A stretch of 64,000 nt of DNA from Chitinophaga sp. LS1 (GTDB lineage: Bacteria; Bacteroidota; Bacteroidia; Chitinophagales; Chitinophagaceae), in NCBI RefSeq assembly GCF_034274695.1, contig NZ_CP128362.1, forward strand, positions 6,016,501 through 6,080,500, in the 5' to 3' direction. The notes below the pieces were generated by a model. That model saw nothing but the letters and a program-made list of their open reading frames with translations. It was not told where the DNA came from and ran no database searches. Both the position numbers and the translations under genes were made by a program. Shown here one piece after another: positions 50,631 to 61,102 of the stretch; within the stretch, counting starts at the first letter, position 1, and each line of letters opens with the position of its first letter.

Positions 50631-53600
50631 ATGAAAAAGATTCTAATCCTATTATATAGCTGTTTGTTCCTCGCCATGGGTATAGCGCGGGCGCAAACGC
50701 TGTATTTCAACATACCGGATACGGTATGTATGTCAACTAATAATAGTACTGCGGATCAGGCCAAATTTGTTAGTATGAACGCCGTGCTGTCAAGTAACCA
50801 GAACGGCAAGGCAACCTGGACAATCACGACGCCAACAGGATCAGATGCAGATTATACCATCCTGTACTCTGACGTCAATTCTACCGTCAAGTCCACTCAG
50901 CTAACAGGAACCCAGGCCCTGACAATCCAGTTCCTCACTGCCGGTACTTACACCTTTAAAGTCGTACTCAAAAGAACAAATGGTGCAGACATTACTTCGA
51001 CTAAAACAGTCGTGGCTGTAGATTGTACCATTTCGACCTGTAGTGGCGGTAATGCCGAAATGCCCGGTTTCTCGGAGAACTTTGGTACCCTGCCGACCAA
51101 TACGTCAAGAATGGCCTATTCGCCTTCTTCCGCTATTACTTATATTTATCAGGCTTCCGGTGACCTGAACGATAACTATTATGCAATATCCAATACTACA
51201 CAGCTTAGACCTGAATGGGTAGCTGCCCTGGACCATAGCGGTTTAACCCGCGGTGGTATGCTGGTGGCCAACTCAGATTATACGCCTAGTATCTTCTTCC
51301 AGAAAGAAGTGACCGGTCTTTGTCGTGGTTCGGTGTATAACTTCAGCGCCTGGCTCCTTAACACGGATAGCGCCTCTGTATTAAACAACAATTGCGTAAA
51401 CGGTTATAAATACGCTGGGGTCACCTTCCAGGTACTGAATGCGGCAAATACCAGTCAAGTACTCGCAGAATTTAAAACCTATGCGGTATCGATGAACATC
51501 AAGAAAACACAATGGCAAAGGTATGGTGGTTCATTCACTGTACCTTCCGGTGTTACAGACGTTCTGGTAAGGATCAAAAACAATTTCGACGGTGGTTGTG
51601 GTAACGATATTGCAGTTGATGATATCGAATTCCAATATTGTAGCCCCGTTATCACGGCACAGATTGAAGGCCAGGCCGATAACCTGAAAGAGGTATTGTG
51701 TGAAGGCGCTCCTACCGTGATAACCTCCGCTTATACACCTGCTACCTACTTCACTAATCCGGAGTACCAGTGGGAAATGTCTGATGATGGTGGTGTGACC
51801 TGGTTCAACGTACCTTATGGTACTGCGAACAACGACACCCTCTTTATCGCTGAAGGCGAACTGACTGCTACCAAAACGGAAGCAGCAGATTATTATTTCC
51901 GTGTAAGGATCTACGAAAGTGGCAGCTCTTCAGAAACCTGTGCTTCCCCTTCTTCTGCGGTCAAAATTACCATCCTCCCAATGCCAACCCTTTACCTGAC
52001 CAAGAGCCAGGTGTGTGAGGGCGCCACTGTCGAGTTGCAGGCTTCGGGCGGTTTTGATGAATTTAAATGGAGCGATACCACTTATGTCGGTCCTAAACGT
52101 TCGATCACACTGGTTTCTGATACCACCATTACCGTATATGGATATATTTATTATGGTATTGATGGTGGTAAAACCTGTGTGGACTCCAACAGCGCAAGCA
52201 TTAGTGTTGATGATAAACCTACAGTGGAGATCTCTGCAACACCAACCACTATTTGCGTGGGTAGCAGAGTTACCTTCTCCGTAAACGACACATTATCAGC
52301 TATAATTCCTACTGGCGGTCATATATATTGGTATAAGGGTAGCGATTCTACCGGCGTATTGTTGACAGATTTTAATGATCTGACATCGATGACTTATACA
52401 ACAGAGACGATCGCAGATAGTGTATTTACGGTCGTCGTCAAATCGGGCCAATGTATCGTGCAGTCCGAACCATTCCATGTGAAACTCACAGATATACCGG
52501 CGCCACCTGCGGGTAAGCACCTGATCCAGTGTGTGGAAACCGGAAGCAGTACGTTCACCCCAGGCCGTACACAGATTACCGGTACATCAGGAACATGGTC
52601 TTATATTGCTGTGGAAGGACCCGGTGTGTCTGATCCGAGCAACGTTGACTTCTCTGACTACATTACCGGGAATAAAAATAACCCGGGGGCTACCTTTACA
52701 TTGCTACACGCAGGTACCACCGTATACCTCCAGTATACTGTGAAAGCTACCGCCAACTCTTCCTGTATTGGTTATGCATACGATACGCTGACGCTCGTAG
52801 CTGGTGCTTCTGCTGCTTATGCAGGTGAGGACACCATCCAGTGTGGTACTTCGAATGTATTTACGATGACGGCTACGCCTCCTAACACAGACGCAACCGG
52901 CATATTTGCAGAAGAAGGTACCTGGACGGTGATCTCCGGTAATGGTGTAACCATCGATGATATCCATGCTTATAATACAACTGTAACGGTAACTCCTATA
53001 GGTACAGCACAGGATGTAGTACTGCAATGGAGTATCGCGAATACCGCAGGTTGTGCTACCACTACCGATGAAGTGACCCTGCACTATACAGCTGTTCCAA
53101 CAGTGACCCTGAAACCGGTGACCATCTGTAACACCGCAACTTCCTTCTCACTGGATACAACTGCGACTTCAGGTAATCCTTTATATTATAGTATCGCTGC
53201 TGCCAGCACAGGTGCAATGCCTGGGTTCAGTGCGGTTGCCGAAACACCAATTACTACATGGCCAATCACTGTTACTATTCCGAGTGGTGTTGCTGCAGGT
53301 ACTTACAACTTCCTGCTGACCGTAAGAAATGATTATGGTGGTTGTACCAATACAATTCCGTTCTCTGTAAACGTAGAATCACCTACCACTGATCCTACCG
53401 GCGTAACCGTAAGTTCTCCGAACATTTGTACTACTGGCTCTACTACCCTGACTGTAACAGGTGGTACCCTTGGTCAAAACCCGGATGGTACCGATGCGGC
53501 ACAATGGGTATGGTACGCAGGCGGCTGTGGTACAGGTACTGCTATCGGTACAGGTGCGACAATCACGGTGACCGTTTCTGCTACCACTACATTCTATGTA

Positions 53601-56600
53601 AGAGCAGAAGGTACCGGCTTATGTGCGAATTCAACCTGTGCAAGCGGAACTGTAACTGTATATACTGCTCCTGCTACTTCCAATGCAGGTGCTGACCAAA
53701 CACATTGTAGCGACTCCCTGTTCACCATGGCAGCTAACACAGCTACTATCGGTACAGGTGAATGGACCCTGGTAAGTGGTAAAGCAACGATCACTAATTT
53801 ATCCAGCCCGACCACTACAGTGTTTGTACTGGCTGGTGACACTGCTACACTGGCATGGACCATTACGAATGGGGCTTGTACTACTTCAGACCAGGTGGTG
53901 CTGATCAACTACAAACAACCAGTTCAGGCAAATGCCGGTCCTGATTCTCTTATGCAGTGTGCGAATAGTACCTTTACCATGCAGGCGACAACACCTGCCA
54001 TCGGTACCGGTACCTGGTCAACCTTCACAGGTAGCGCTGCCACTATCACTACAGGTATGTTCAACAATCCTGCAGCTACTGTGACCCTGGCAGCTGGTGA
54101 TACAGCTACTTTAATATGGACAGTGACCAACGGAACCTGTTCTTCTCACGACTACGTAAAACTGATTAACTACGCAACTCCTACTACTGCCAATGCAGGT
54201 CCGGATACGATTAAACAGTGTATGACACCTTCCTTCACCATGTCCGCAACTGCACCTACCATTGGTACAGGTAAGTGGTCTGTGAAGAGTGGTAATCCTG
54301 TTATTGCAGCGGCAGACAGCAGCAAAGTAAATGCTGTGATCACCGTTGCAAATGGTACAACTGCAATTCTTTACTGGACTGTCACCAACGGTACATGTTC
54401 ATCTAAAGACAGCATTGTATTAATTAACTACCAGAGCCCTGATCCTGCTAACGCTGGTCTGGATTCAATCGTTCAGTGTAATAACGCTACCTTCACCATG
54501 GCAGCGACTACACCTAATCCTGCTACAGCAACAGGTACCTGGACCCTCTTTACCGGTAGCGCAGCAAGCATCGCTGCTGCTGATATAAATAAGATCAATG
54601 CTATCATCACCCTGCCAGCCGGCGATACCGCCACGGCTATCTGGACAGTGACAAACGGTGTATGTTCCAGCTCTGATTATATCTTCCTGAAGAATTACCA
54701 GGCGCCTTCTACGGCACAAGCTGGTCCTGATTCAACCAAGCATTGTGCGGACGGTACTTTCACCATGTCTGCCACTGCACCCACCATCGGTACCGGTACC
54801 TGGACCGTGTCCAAACCAACAGCTATCATCACAAATCCAACCAGCACTACCGCTATCATCACAGTTCCTGTTGGCGACAGCGTAATGGCTTACTGGACAG
54901 TTGTAAATGGTACATGTTCTTCTATAGATAGCGTGAAACTGGTGAACTATGTAAAACCAGCCGACGCAGATGCGGGTCCTGACCAACACCTGTGTAGCGC
55001 TACCAGTTTTACCATGGCTGCGAATACACCTTCTGTAGCTACTGCTTACGGTGTATGGAGCAAGCCAGCCGGTTCTACTGCTACTATCACAAGCGTAACA
55101 AGTCCGACCACTACTGTGACCATCCCTGTGGGTGACAGCAGTATGTTGTTCTGGACAATTACCAATGGTGCTTGTGCAGATGTGGATACTGTATGGATTG
55201 TGAACAACAATCCGCCAGCTGCTGCCAATGCCGGTGTTGACACGATTAAACAATGTAACAACGCTGCTTTCGCCATGACGGCGAATACACCTTCTGTAGC
55301 TGGTGCTACCGGTTACTGGACAGTGGTATCTCCTTCTACTTATACCATCCCTGCTGCGGATGTAAACAATCCGACAGCTACTTTCTCTGTAACCGCAGGT
55401 ACGACCGTAAAACTGAGATGGACAATCACTAACCTGGGATGTACTTCTACCGATAGCATTGTGCTGATCAACTACGAACAGCCAACTGCGGTAAGTGCAG
55501 GTGCAGACCAGACCAAGTGTGCGGGTACCGCTTTCGTAATGACTGCTTCTGCAGTAACCGTAACAGGTGCGACCGGTACCTGGTATGTACGCAGTGGTAA
55601 CGCAACAATCGCTACCGGCGAAGAACACAGCGAAAGTGCCCATATCACTATTCCAAACGGCGAATCTGCTGTATTAAGTTGGGTAGTAACAAACGGCACT
55701 TGTGCTGACTCTTCTTCTGTAACACTGACCAACCTCCTCACTCCTTCCAATGCAAATGCAGGAGCGGATATCTATCATTGTAATGACAGTGCTTTCGTAA
55801 TGGCCGCCAACGCTCCTGACGTAGCCGGTGCTACCGGTACCTGGACATTCGTTGGTACTACTACTGCTACACCAAGTGATCCGAACAGCCCAACTGCAAC
55901 GATCATTGTACCGGCAGGCGATAGCGTACTGGCTATATGGACGATTACCAACGGTACCTGTCCTACCAGCGATACAGTGAAACTGGTGAACTACATGTCA
56001 CCAACCGCCGCTGCTTTACCAGCTGACATGCAACAGTGTATGACCACCACGTTCCCTGTTACAGCGAACGCGCCTGATGTACCTAATGCAGTGGGCCACT
56101 GGACAGTAGTAAAAGGTAACGCTACCTTCCCTGCTGCTGACTTAAACAGCACATCTACTACTTTCACTGTGCCAAATGGTGATAGCGCTTATGTGACATG
56201 GACCATTACAAACGGTTTGTGCCAGAGCGTAGATACAATTAAGTTATACAACTATCAGCAACCTGAAACTGCGAACGCCGGTCCGGATTCTATCCGCCAG
56301 TGTAACAATGCTACCTTTACCATGCAGGCTACGGCAGCATCTCCTGCTACCGCTGTAGGTAAATGGTCACTGTATCCTGGTAGCGCGGCCAGCTTCAGCG
56401 CTGCTGATTCGACCAATCCAGCTGCTGTATTTACACTGCCTGCCGGTGATAGCGCTACCGCAACCTGGACAGTGACAAACGGTGTCTGCTCTTCTTCTGA
56501 CAAAGTACTGCTCATTAACAGCGCAATGCCAGACCAGGCGAATGCCGGTGTAGACTTCATCCGTCAGTGTAATAACACGACCTTCACCGTGGCAGCAAAC

Positions 56601-59600
56601 ACGCCAACTGTAACAGGTGCTACCGGTAAATGGACACTCTCCAATACCCGTGCAACCATCGCAGCTGCTGATACCAGCAACCCAACTGCGGTGATCACCG
56701 TTCCTGTAGGTGATAGCGTAAAAGCTTACTGGACAATTACAAACGGTGCATGTTCTACTATCGACAGCGTGAAACTGGTGAACTATGCACAGCCAACCGC
56801 TGCCGAGGCAGGTCCTGACCAACGCCAGTGTGCTACCACAGCCTTTCCTATGGCGGCTAACACTCCTGATGTAACAGGTGCTACCGGTAGATGGACACTA
56901 TCCAATACCCGTGCGACCATCGCAGCTGCTGATATCAGCAAACCAACTGCAGTGATCACTGTTCCTGTAGGCGACAGCGTAGTAGCTTACTGGACAATAA
57001 CAAACGGTGTTTGTTCTTCTATCGATAGCGTGAAACTGATAGACGATGCAATGCCTGGTACGGCAAATGCTGGTCCTGCTCAGACACATTGTAACGACAG
57101 TGCCTTCACGATGGCGGCAAATACTGCTACCGCAGGTACCGGTGCATGGTCCTTCTACACAGGTACTACTGCAACGATTGCCACTACAGATGTAAATAAT
57201 CCGACAGCAACGATCTTCGTACCGGCTGGCGATACTGCTACTGCTATCTGGACAATCTCCAACGGCATATGTACTTCTACCAGCACTGTTCTTCTGAAGA
57301 ATGATATGATGCCGGAAGCTGCAAATGCGGGTCCTGACCAGACACATTGTAACGATTCGCTCTTCCACATGGCGGCTACGCCTGGAGCAATCACCACATC
57401 TACCGGTAAATGGACTGTGATCAGCGGTACTGCAACTATTGCAGCGACTGACCTGAATAACCCAACTGCCAGTGTGATTGTGTTCGCAGGTACATCCGCT
57501 ACCCTGCAGTGGACCCTGAGCAATGGTACATGTACTGGTACGCCAGCTACTGTAACACTGACAAACCAGGGACCAGTACTGAACAATACCATCTCTGCCG
57601 ATCAGACACTTTGTGCTTCTGAAACACCAGCTGCCCTCACGGGTACGGTGGCATTGAGTGGTGGCGACGGTACTTATACTTACCAGTGGCAGATAAGCAC
57701 GACCAGTGCAACCACCGGTTTCTCCAATGTAACAACAGGTACAGGTGGCACTGCTGCTACTTATACCCCTGCTACACTCACCGCTGATACCGTATGGTTC
57801 AGAAGGATCGTAACTTCCGGTTCCTGCTCCAATACCATCAGCAACGTGGTGAAACTGAGAAGAATCACTACATCTCCTGTAGTTGTATCTGTTCCTGCTT
57901 CCGTAACGACTAATTGCGTAGCTGGTAAAGACTATACTACACTGTTCGGTACACCAGTATTCAGTCACCAGCCTTTCAGCAATGAAGCCCTGACTGTAAC
58001 TTATACCGACAATACTCAAACGCCTGATGCATGTACTACCCTCATCATGCGTACCTGGACAGCCGTAGATCGTTGTGGTCTCACGACTTCCGCTCAGCAG
58101 ACCATCACGGTTGTTGATACCACTGCACCTAAGTTCACCACCGCCGCTCCGGCTAACGTGACAGCAAGTTGTGACAACGTACCAGCTGCTGTAAACCTGA
58201 CTGCTACCGACGATTGTTCCGGTACCCTGACCATCACACCGATTGAAACCCGTGTAGACATCGCAGGTCAGTGTACAAACAATTATTACCTGATCCGTAA
58301 ATGGGTAGCGGTTGATAACTGTGGTAATGTAAGCGACACCCTGAGACAGACCGTAACTGTGAAAGATACCACCGGTCCTGTGTTCTCTGGTACTGCTCCT
58401 GCCAACGTAACCGTTGATTGTGATAAGGTACCTGCCGGAACTACCCTGACTGCTACTGATAACTGTACAACAGGTACCATCACTGTAACACCAGTGGATA
58501 CCAGACAGTCAATCTCCGGCAGCACTTGTAGCAATACTTACCAGATCACCCGTACATGGACTGCGACCGATGATTGTGGTAACAGTACTGTACTAAAACA
58601 GATCATCACAGTAGTAGATACTACCCGACCAGTATTCAATACAATCCTGGTTGCTGATACTACTGTAAACTGCGACGGCGTACCTGCACTGCCAACGATC
58701 ACTGCTACAGACAATTGTTCTGCAAGTGTGAAAGTAACGGTTGCCCAAACCAAGGTATTCCTGAGCACTACCTGCTCCAATAACTATCGTCTGACCCGTA
58801 CCTGGACCGCTACCGACGATTGCGGAAACGTGGCTACAATGAAACAGGTAATTACTGTACAGGATACTACCAGACCATCATTTACCATCACACCGCCAAG
58901 CGATACTACCGTAAGTTGTAGTGCAGTGCCAACACCGCCAAGCAACCTGTCTGCTACTGACAACTGTAGTGCAACCAGTAATGTGAAGATCAGCTACACC
59001 CAGACCCGTCAGTCTATCACCGGTGCTTGTGCAAGCAACTACCAGCTGATCAGAGTCTGGACAGCGAAAGATGAATGTGGTAATACCAACACTGTTCGTC
59101 AGGTGATCACAGTAGTAGATACCACCAAACCAGTGATCGATCCGGCTCCGGCTGCTGTTACTGTCACTTGTGGAGGTACTATACCAGCTGCTGCTACCCT
59201 GTATGCAACTGATAACTGCGATGGCAACTTCCCTAAGAAAGCGACCATGACCACCGATCCATATACTGTGGATGCTTGTAACGGTTACACCATCACCAGA
59301 AGATGGAACGTATCTGACGCATGTGGTAATGCTGCGATCGAAAGGGTACAGATCATTACTGTAGTAGCGTGTCCTAAACCACAACTGGATACAGCGCTGC
59401 CAGCTAACTGTTCTGACAATACGAAGTTTGCATTGCAGCTGCTGACCAAAGTGAGCAAACCAACATTTACACTGCAGAGCGTATATCCTGCAGGTACCGT
59501 AACCACACCGAAGAGTCAGACCAGCAATGTATTCGACCTGAATGGTGCGACTCAGGCTACCTTCATCGTAACTGATGGCGTAACCGGTTGCGTATCTGAC

Positions 59601-60971
59601 CCAGTGACTTATACCCTGCAATATGTACAGAAACCAACCGTCAACCTGGGTAACGATACTGCGATCTGCGAAGGCAACTCATTAACCCTGGATGCAGGTG
59701 CGGCAAATGCAAGTGCTGGTTATACAATTAAATGGAACACAGGTGCAACTACCCAACAGATCACCATATCTGCTGCCGGTACTTACTACGCAACGGTGAC
59801 CAACAATGGTTGTTCCGCTACAGACTCTATTAAAGTAACGGTGAATACACCTCCAACGGTTGATATCCGCGATACCACTATCTGTGATGGCATGACTGTA
59901 AAACTGAATGCTTATGTACAGGGTGCTTCTTACACATGGAGCACTGGTGATACCGGACCATCTATCACTGTAAGTACCGCTGGTACCTACACCGTAGATG
60001 TATCACTGAAAGGTTGTACCGTAACTGACCAGGCGACCGTAACGGTGTCTACTCCGCCGAACGTGACCCTGACTCCTGATACTGCTATTTGTCCTGATCA
60101 GACAGTGATGCTGCAGGTTGAACCAGATGGTGGCAGTGTAACATGGTTAGACGGTTCATTGACAAACTCCATTATCGTATCTAAACCTGGTGATTACTGG
60201 GTGACTGTAACGAAGGGTGGTTGCGTTGTAACTGATACTGTAACTGTGACCAACAAAGCAAACATCAGCTTCGACCTCGGTCCTGACAAGGATATCTGTG
60301 CCGGTGGCCTCGTGGTACTGGATGCGACTAACGCTGACGTAATCTCTTACCTTTGGAATGATGGTACAACCGATCCGATCAAGGAAGTAAGCACACCAGG
60401 TACTTACACCGTAACAGTGCTTGACAGGTTCTGTAACCTGACTTCTACAGATAGCGTAAAAGTAACAGTGGCTGGTATCGGAGATATTTCTCTGGGTAAT
60501 GATACCACCATCTGTATCGGTCAGACACTGACACTGAGTGTAGATGCCGGTACCGGCAACAGCATCAAGTGGCAGGATGGCGCTACTACTTCAACGTATG
60601 TAGTGACTACGACCGGATACTATACTGTGACTGTTTATAATGATTGCGGTACCGTAACCGATGATATCACGGTAACTTATAAAGCTTGTGAGGGTAAACC
60701 AGACTTCCCGAATGCGTTCACACCGAACGGCGACGGAAACAATGATACCTTCAAACCACATGTAACCGGAACGATGTATGACTACGATCTGCGTATCTAC
60801 AACCGTTGGGGTGAACAGATCTTCATCAGTAAAGATTCCAAGACCGGATGGGATGGTCGATACAAAGGAACACTGGTGGATGTAGGAACTTATGTGTGGA
60901 TGCTGAGCTATAAGAAGATACTGGGTGGACCATCAAATGTGGTGAAAGGCGAAGTGACCGTAATAAGATAA
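50631..60971 (+). CDS. Giant repeat-built surface protein with type-IX-secretion type B sorting domain (CHU_C)
   Basis: 3446 residues from the ATG at 50631 (MKKILILLYSCLFLAMGIARAQ, a clear signal peptide). A TTG two codons earlier is less likely. After a lectin-like or Ig-like N-terminal region (about 25-450) come several Ig/PKD-like domains, then 15 tandem copies of a domain of about 86 residues (about 1016-2310). Each copy starts like ANAGPDxxxQC and ends near TNGxCxxxDxVxLxNY, with two Cys that may form a disulfide. Six HYR-like domains follow (about 2420-2910, TATDNCS and VVDTTxP motifs). About five short GNDTAIC-type domains come next, then the C-terminal sorting domain (PNAFTPNGDGNNDTFKP; LRIYNRWGEQIF; GWDGRYKG). 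It should be exported by SecYEG and the type IX machine and attached to or released from the outer surface, as an adhesin or matrix protein. Confidence 0.92.
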   Translation: MKKILILLYSCLFLAMGIARAQTLYFNIPDTVCMSTNNSTADQAKFVSMNAVLSSNQNGKATWTITTPTGSDADYTILYSDVNSTVKSTQLTGTQALTIQFLTAGTYTFKVVLKRTNGADITSTKTVVAVDCTISTCSGGNAEMPGFSENFGTLPTNTSRMAYSPSSAITYIYQASGDLNDNYYAISNTTQLRPEWVAALDHSGLTRGGMLVANSDYTPSIFFQKEVTGLCRGSVYNFSAWLLNTDSASVLNNNCVNGYKYAGVTFQVLNAANTSQVLAEFKTYAVSMNIKKTQWQRYGGSFTVPSGVTDVLVRIKNNFDGGCGNDIAVDDIEFQYCSPVITAQIEGQADNLKEVLCEGAPTVITSAYTPATYFTNPEYQWEMSDDGGVTWFNVPYGTANNDTLFIAEGELTATKTEAADYYFRVRIYESGSSSETCASPSSAVKITILPMPTLYLTKSQVCEGATVELQASGGFDEFKWSDTTYVGPKRSITLVSDTTITVYGYIYYGIDGGKTCVDSNSASISVDDKPTVEISATPTTICVGSRVTFSVNDTLSAIIPTGGHIYWYKGSDSTGVLLTDFNDLTSMTYTTETIADSVFTVVVKSGQCIVQSEPFHVKLTDIPAPPAGKHLIQCVETGSSTFTPGRTQITGTSGTWSYIAVEGPGVSDPSNVDFSDYITGNKNNPGATFTLLHAGTTVYLQYTVKATANSSCIGYAYDTLTLVAGASAAYAGEDTIQCGTSNVFTMTATPPNTDATGIFAEEGTWTVISGNGVTIDDIHAYNTTVTVTPIGTAQDVVLQWSIANTAGCATTTDEVTLHYTAVPTVTLKPVTICNTATSFSLDTTATSGNPLYYSIAAASTGAMPGFSAVAETPITTWPITVTIPSGVAAGTYNFLLTVRNDYGGCTNTIPFSVNVESPTTDPTGVTVSSPNICTTGSTTLTVTGGTLGQNPDGTDAAQWVWYAGGCGTGTAIGTGATITVTVSATTTFYVRAEGTGLCANSTCASGTVTVYTAPATSNAGADQTHCSDSLFTMAANTATIGTGEWTLVSGKATITNLSSPTTTVFVLAGDTATLAWTITNGACTTSDQVVLINYKQPVQANAGPDSLMQCANSTFTMQATTPAIGTGTWSTFTGSAATITTGMFNNPAATVTLAAGDTATLIWTVTNGTCSSHDYVKLINYATPTTANAGPDTIKQCMTPSFTMSATAPTIGTGKWSVKSGNPVIAAADSSKVNAVITVANGTTAILYWTVTNGTCSSKDSIVLINYQSPDPANAGLDSIVQCNNATFTMAATTPNPATATGTWTLFTGSAASIAAADINKINAIITLPAGDTATAIWTVTNGVCSSSDYIFLKNYQAPSTAQAGPDSTKHCADGTFTMSATAPTIGTGTWTVSKPTAIITNPTSTTAIITVPVGDSVMAYWTVVNGTCSSIDSVKLVNYVKPADADAGPDQHLCSATSFTMAANTPSVATAYGVWSKPAGSTATITSVTSPTTTVTIPVGDSSMLFWTITNGACADVDTVWIVNNNPPAAANAGVDTIKQCNNAAFAMTANTPSVAGATGYWTVVSPSTYTIPAADVNNPTATFSVTAGTTVKLRWTITNLGCTSTDSIVLINYEQPTAVSAGADQTKCAGTAFVMTASAVTVTGATGTWYVRSGNATIATGEEHSESAHITIPNGESAVLSWVVTNGTCADSSSVTLTNLLTPSNANAGADIYHCNDSAFVMAANAPDVAGATGTWTFVGTTTATPSDPNSPTATIIVPAGDSVLAIWTITNGTCPTSDTVKLVNYMSPTAAALPADMQQCMTTTFPVTANAPDVPNAVGHWTVVKGNATFPAADLNSTSTTFTVPNGDSAYVTWTITNGLCQSVDTIKLYNYQQPETANAGPDSIRQCNNATFTMQATAASPATAVGKWSLYPGSAASFSAADSTNPAAVFTLPAGDSATATWTVTNGVCSSSDKVLLINSAMPDQANAGVDFIRQCNNTTFTVAANTPTVTGATGKWTLSNTRATIAAADTSNPTAVITVPVGDSVKAYWTITNGACSTIDSVKLVNYAQPTAAEAGPDQRQCATTAFPMAANTPDVTGATGRWTLSNTRATIAAADISKPTAVITVPVGDSVVAYWTITNGVCSSIDSVKLIDDAMPGTANAGPAQTHCNDSAFTMAANTATAGTGAWSFYTGTTATIATTDVNNPTATIFVPAGDTATAIWTISNGICTSTSTVLLKNDMMPEAANAGPDQTHCNDSLFHMAATPGAITTSTGKWTVISGTATIAATDLNNPTASVIVFAGTSATLQWTLSNGTCTGTPATVTLTNQGPVLNNTISADQTLCASETPAALTGTVALSGGDGTYTYQWQISTTSATTGFSNVTTGTGGTAATYTPATLTADTVWFRRIVTSGSCSNTISNVVKLRRITTSPVVVSVPASVTTNCVAGKDYTTLFGTPVFSHQPFSNEALTVTYTDNTQTPDACTTLIMRTWTAVDRCGLTTSAQQTITVVDTTAPKFTTAAPANVTASCDNVPAAVNLTATDDCSGTLTITPIETRVDIAGQCTNNYYLIRKWVAVDNCGNVSDTLRQTVTVKDTTGPVFSGTAPANVTVDCDKVPAGTTLTATDNCTTGTITVTPVDTRQSISGSTCSNTYQITRTWTATDDCGNSTVLKQIITVVDTTRPVFNTILVADTTVNCDGVPALPTITATDNCSASVKVTVAQTKVFLSTTCSNNYRLTRTWTATDDCGNVATMKQVITVQDTTRPSFTITPPSDTTVSCSAVPTPPSNLSATDNCSATSNVKISYTQTRQSITGACASNYQLIRVWTAKDECGNTNTVRQVITVVDTTKPVIDPAPAAVTVTCGGTIPAAATLYATDNCDGNFPKKATMTTDPYTVDACNGYTITRRWNVSDACGNAAIERVQIITVVACPKPQLDTALPANCSDNTKFALQLLTKVSKPTFTLQSVYPAGTVTTPKSQTSNVFDLNGATQATFIVTDGVTGCVSDPVTYTLQYVQKPTVNLGNDTAICEGNSLTLDAGAANASAGYTIKWNTGATTQQITISAAGTYYATVTNNGCSATDSIKVTVNTPPTVDIRDTTICDGMTVKLNAYVQGASYTWSTGDTGPSITVSTAGTYTVDVSLKGCTVTDQATVTVSTPPNVTLTPDTAICPDQTVMLQVEPDGGSVTWLDGSLTNSIIVSKPGDYWVTVTKGGCVVTDTVTVTNKANISFDLGPDKDICAGGLVVLDATNADVISYLWNDGTTDPIKEVSTPGTYTVTVLDRFCNLTSTDSVKVTVAGIGDISLGNDTTICIGQTLTLSVDAGTGNSIKWQDGATTSTYVVTTTGYYTVTVYNDCGTVTDDITVTYKACEGKPDFPNAFTPNGDGNNDTFKPHVTGTMYDYDLRIYNRWGEQIFISKDSKTGWDGRYKGTLVDVGTYVWMLSYKKILGGPSNVVKGEVTVIR
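53682..57567 (+). repeat. 15 coding tandem repeats of about 258 bases
   Basis: In-frame repeats inside the giant surface protein. Each unit begins near AATGCxGGTCCTGA and encodes AxAGxDxxxxC. Most have diverged, but units 12 (56541-56804) and 13 (56805-57065) remain close in base sequence. By hand count there are about 20 differences over 175 bases between 56625-56800 and 56880-57055. Confidence 0.85.
58100..59360 (+). repeat. HYR-like tandem repeats
   Basis: About six in-frame units of 80-85 codons. They have recurring VVDTTxPxF joints, a Cys in TVxCD, the TATDNCS core and the end TWTATDDCGN. These are typical of HYR domains, which form Ig-like rods in adhesins. Confidence 0.8.
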
Positions 60972-61003
60972 GAGAAGTGTAAAGTAGAAATAAAATAGGC
61001 TTT

Positions 61004-61036
61004 AAGGCGTCCCGGGATACCCACCGGGGCGCCTTC
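61004..61036 (+). terminator. Terminator after the giant surface protein
   Basis: Inverted repeat AAGGCGTCCCGG / CCGGGGCGCCTT (61004-61035), one mismatch, followed by CCTTGTTT. About 30 bases after the stop. Confidence 0.75.
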
Positions 61037-61051
61037 CTTGTTTAAGCAAAA

Positions 61052-61083
61052 AAAATACCCCGCAGCAGGCTGCGGGGTATTTT
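61052..61083 (-). terminator. Terminator after serA (minus strand)
   Basis: Stem arms 61055-61065 and 61070-61080 (11 bp) with flanking A-run and T-run on both sides, so it can act in either direction. It stands about 20 bases after the serA stop. Confidence 0.88.
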
Positions 61084-61102
61084 ACCATATTTATTACTCC
61101 AA

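Noticed and set aside
50507..50713. 68-codon minus-strand frame overlapping the start of the surface protein
   Set aside because: It covers the signal peptide region of a clear gene on the other strand and shows no domain.
53682..57567. Regular repeats that might suggest a CRISPR array
   Set aside because: The period is about 258 bases, units are in frame and coding, and they have diverged; no short identical repeats with unique spacers exist.
56898..58019. 373-codon minus-strand frame, with similar ones at 54732-55643 and 58878-59621
   Set aside because: Antisense to the repeat region of the giant surface protein. They arise from the biased codons of the repeats (many Ser, Cys, Arg, Gly) and repeat with the same period.
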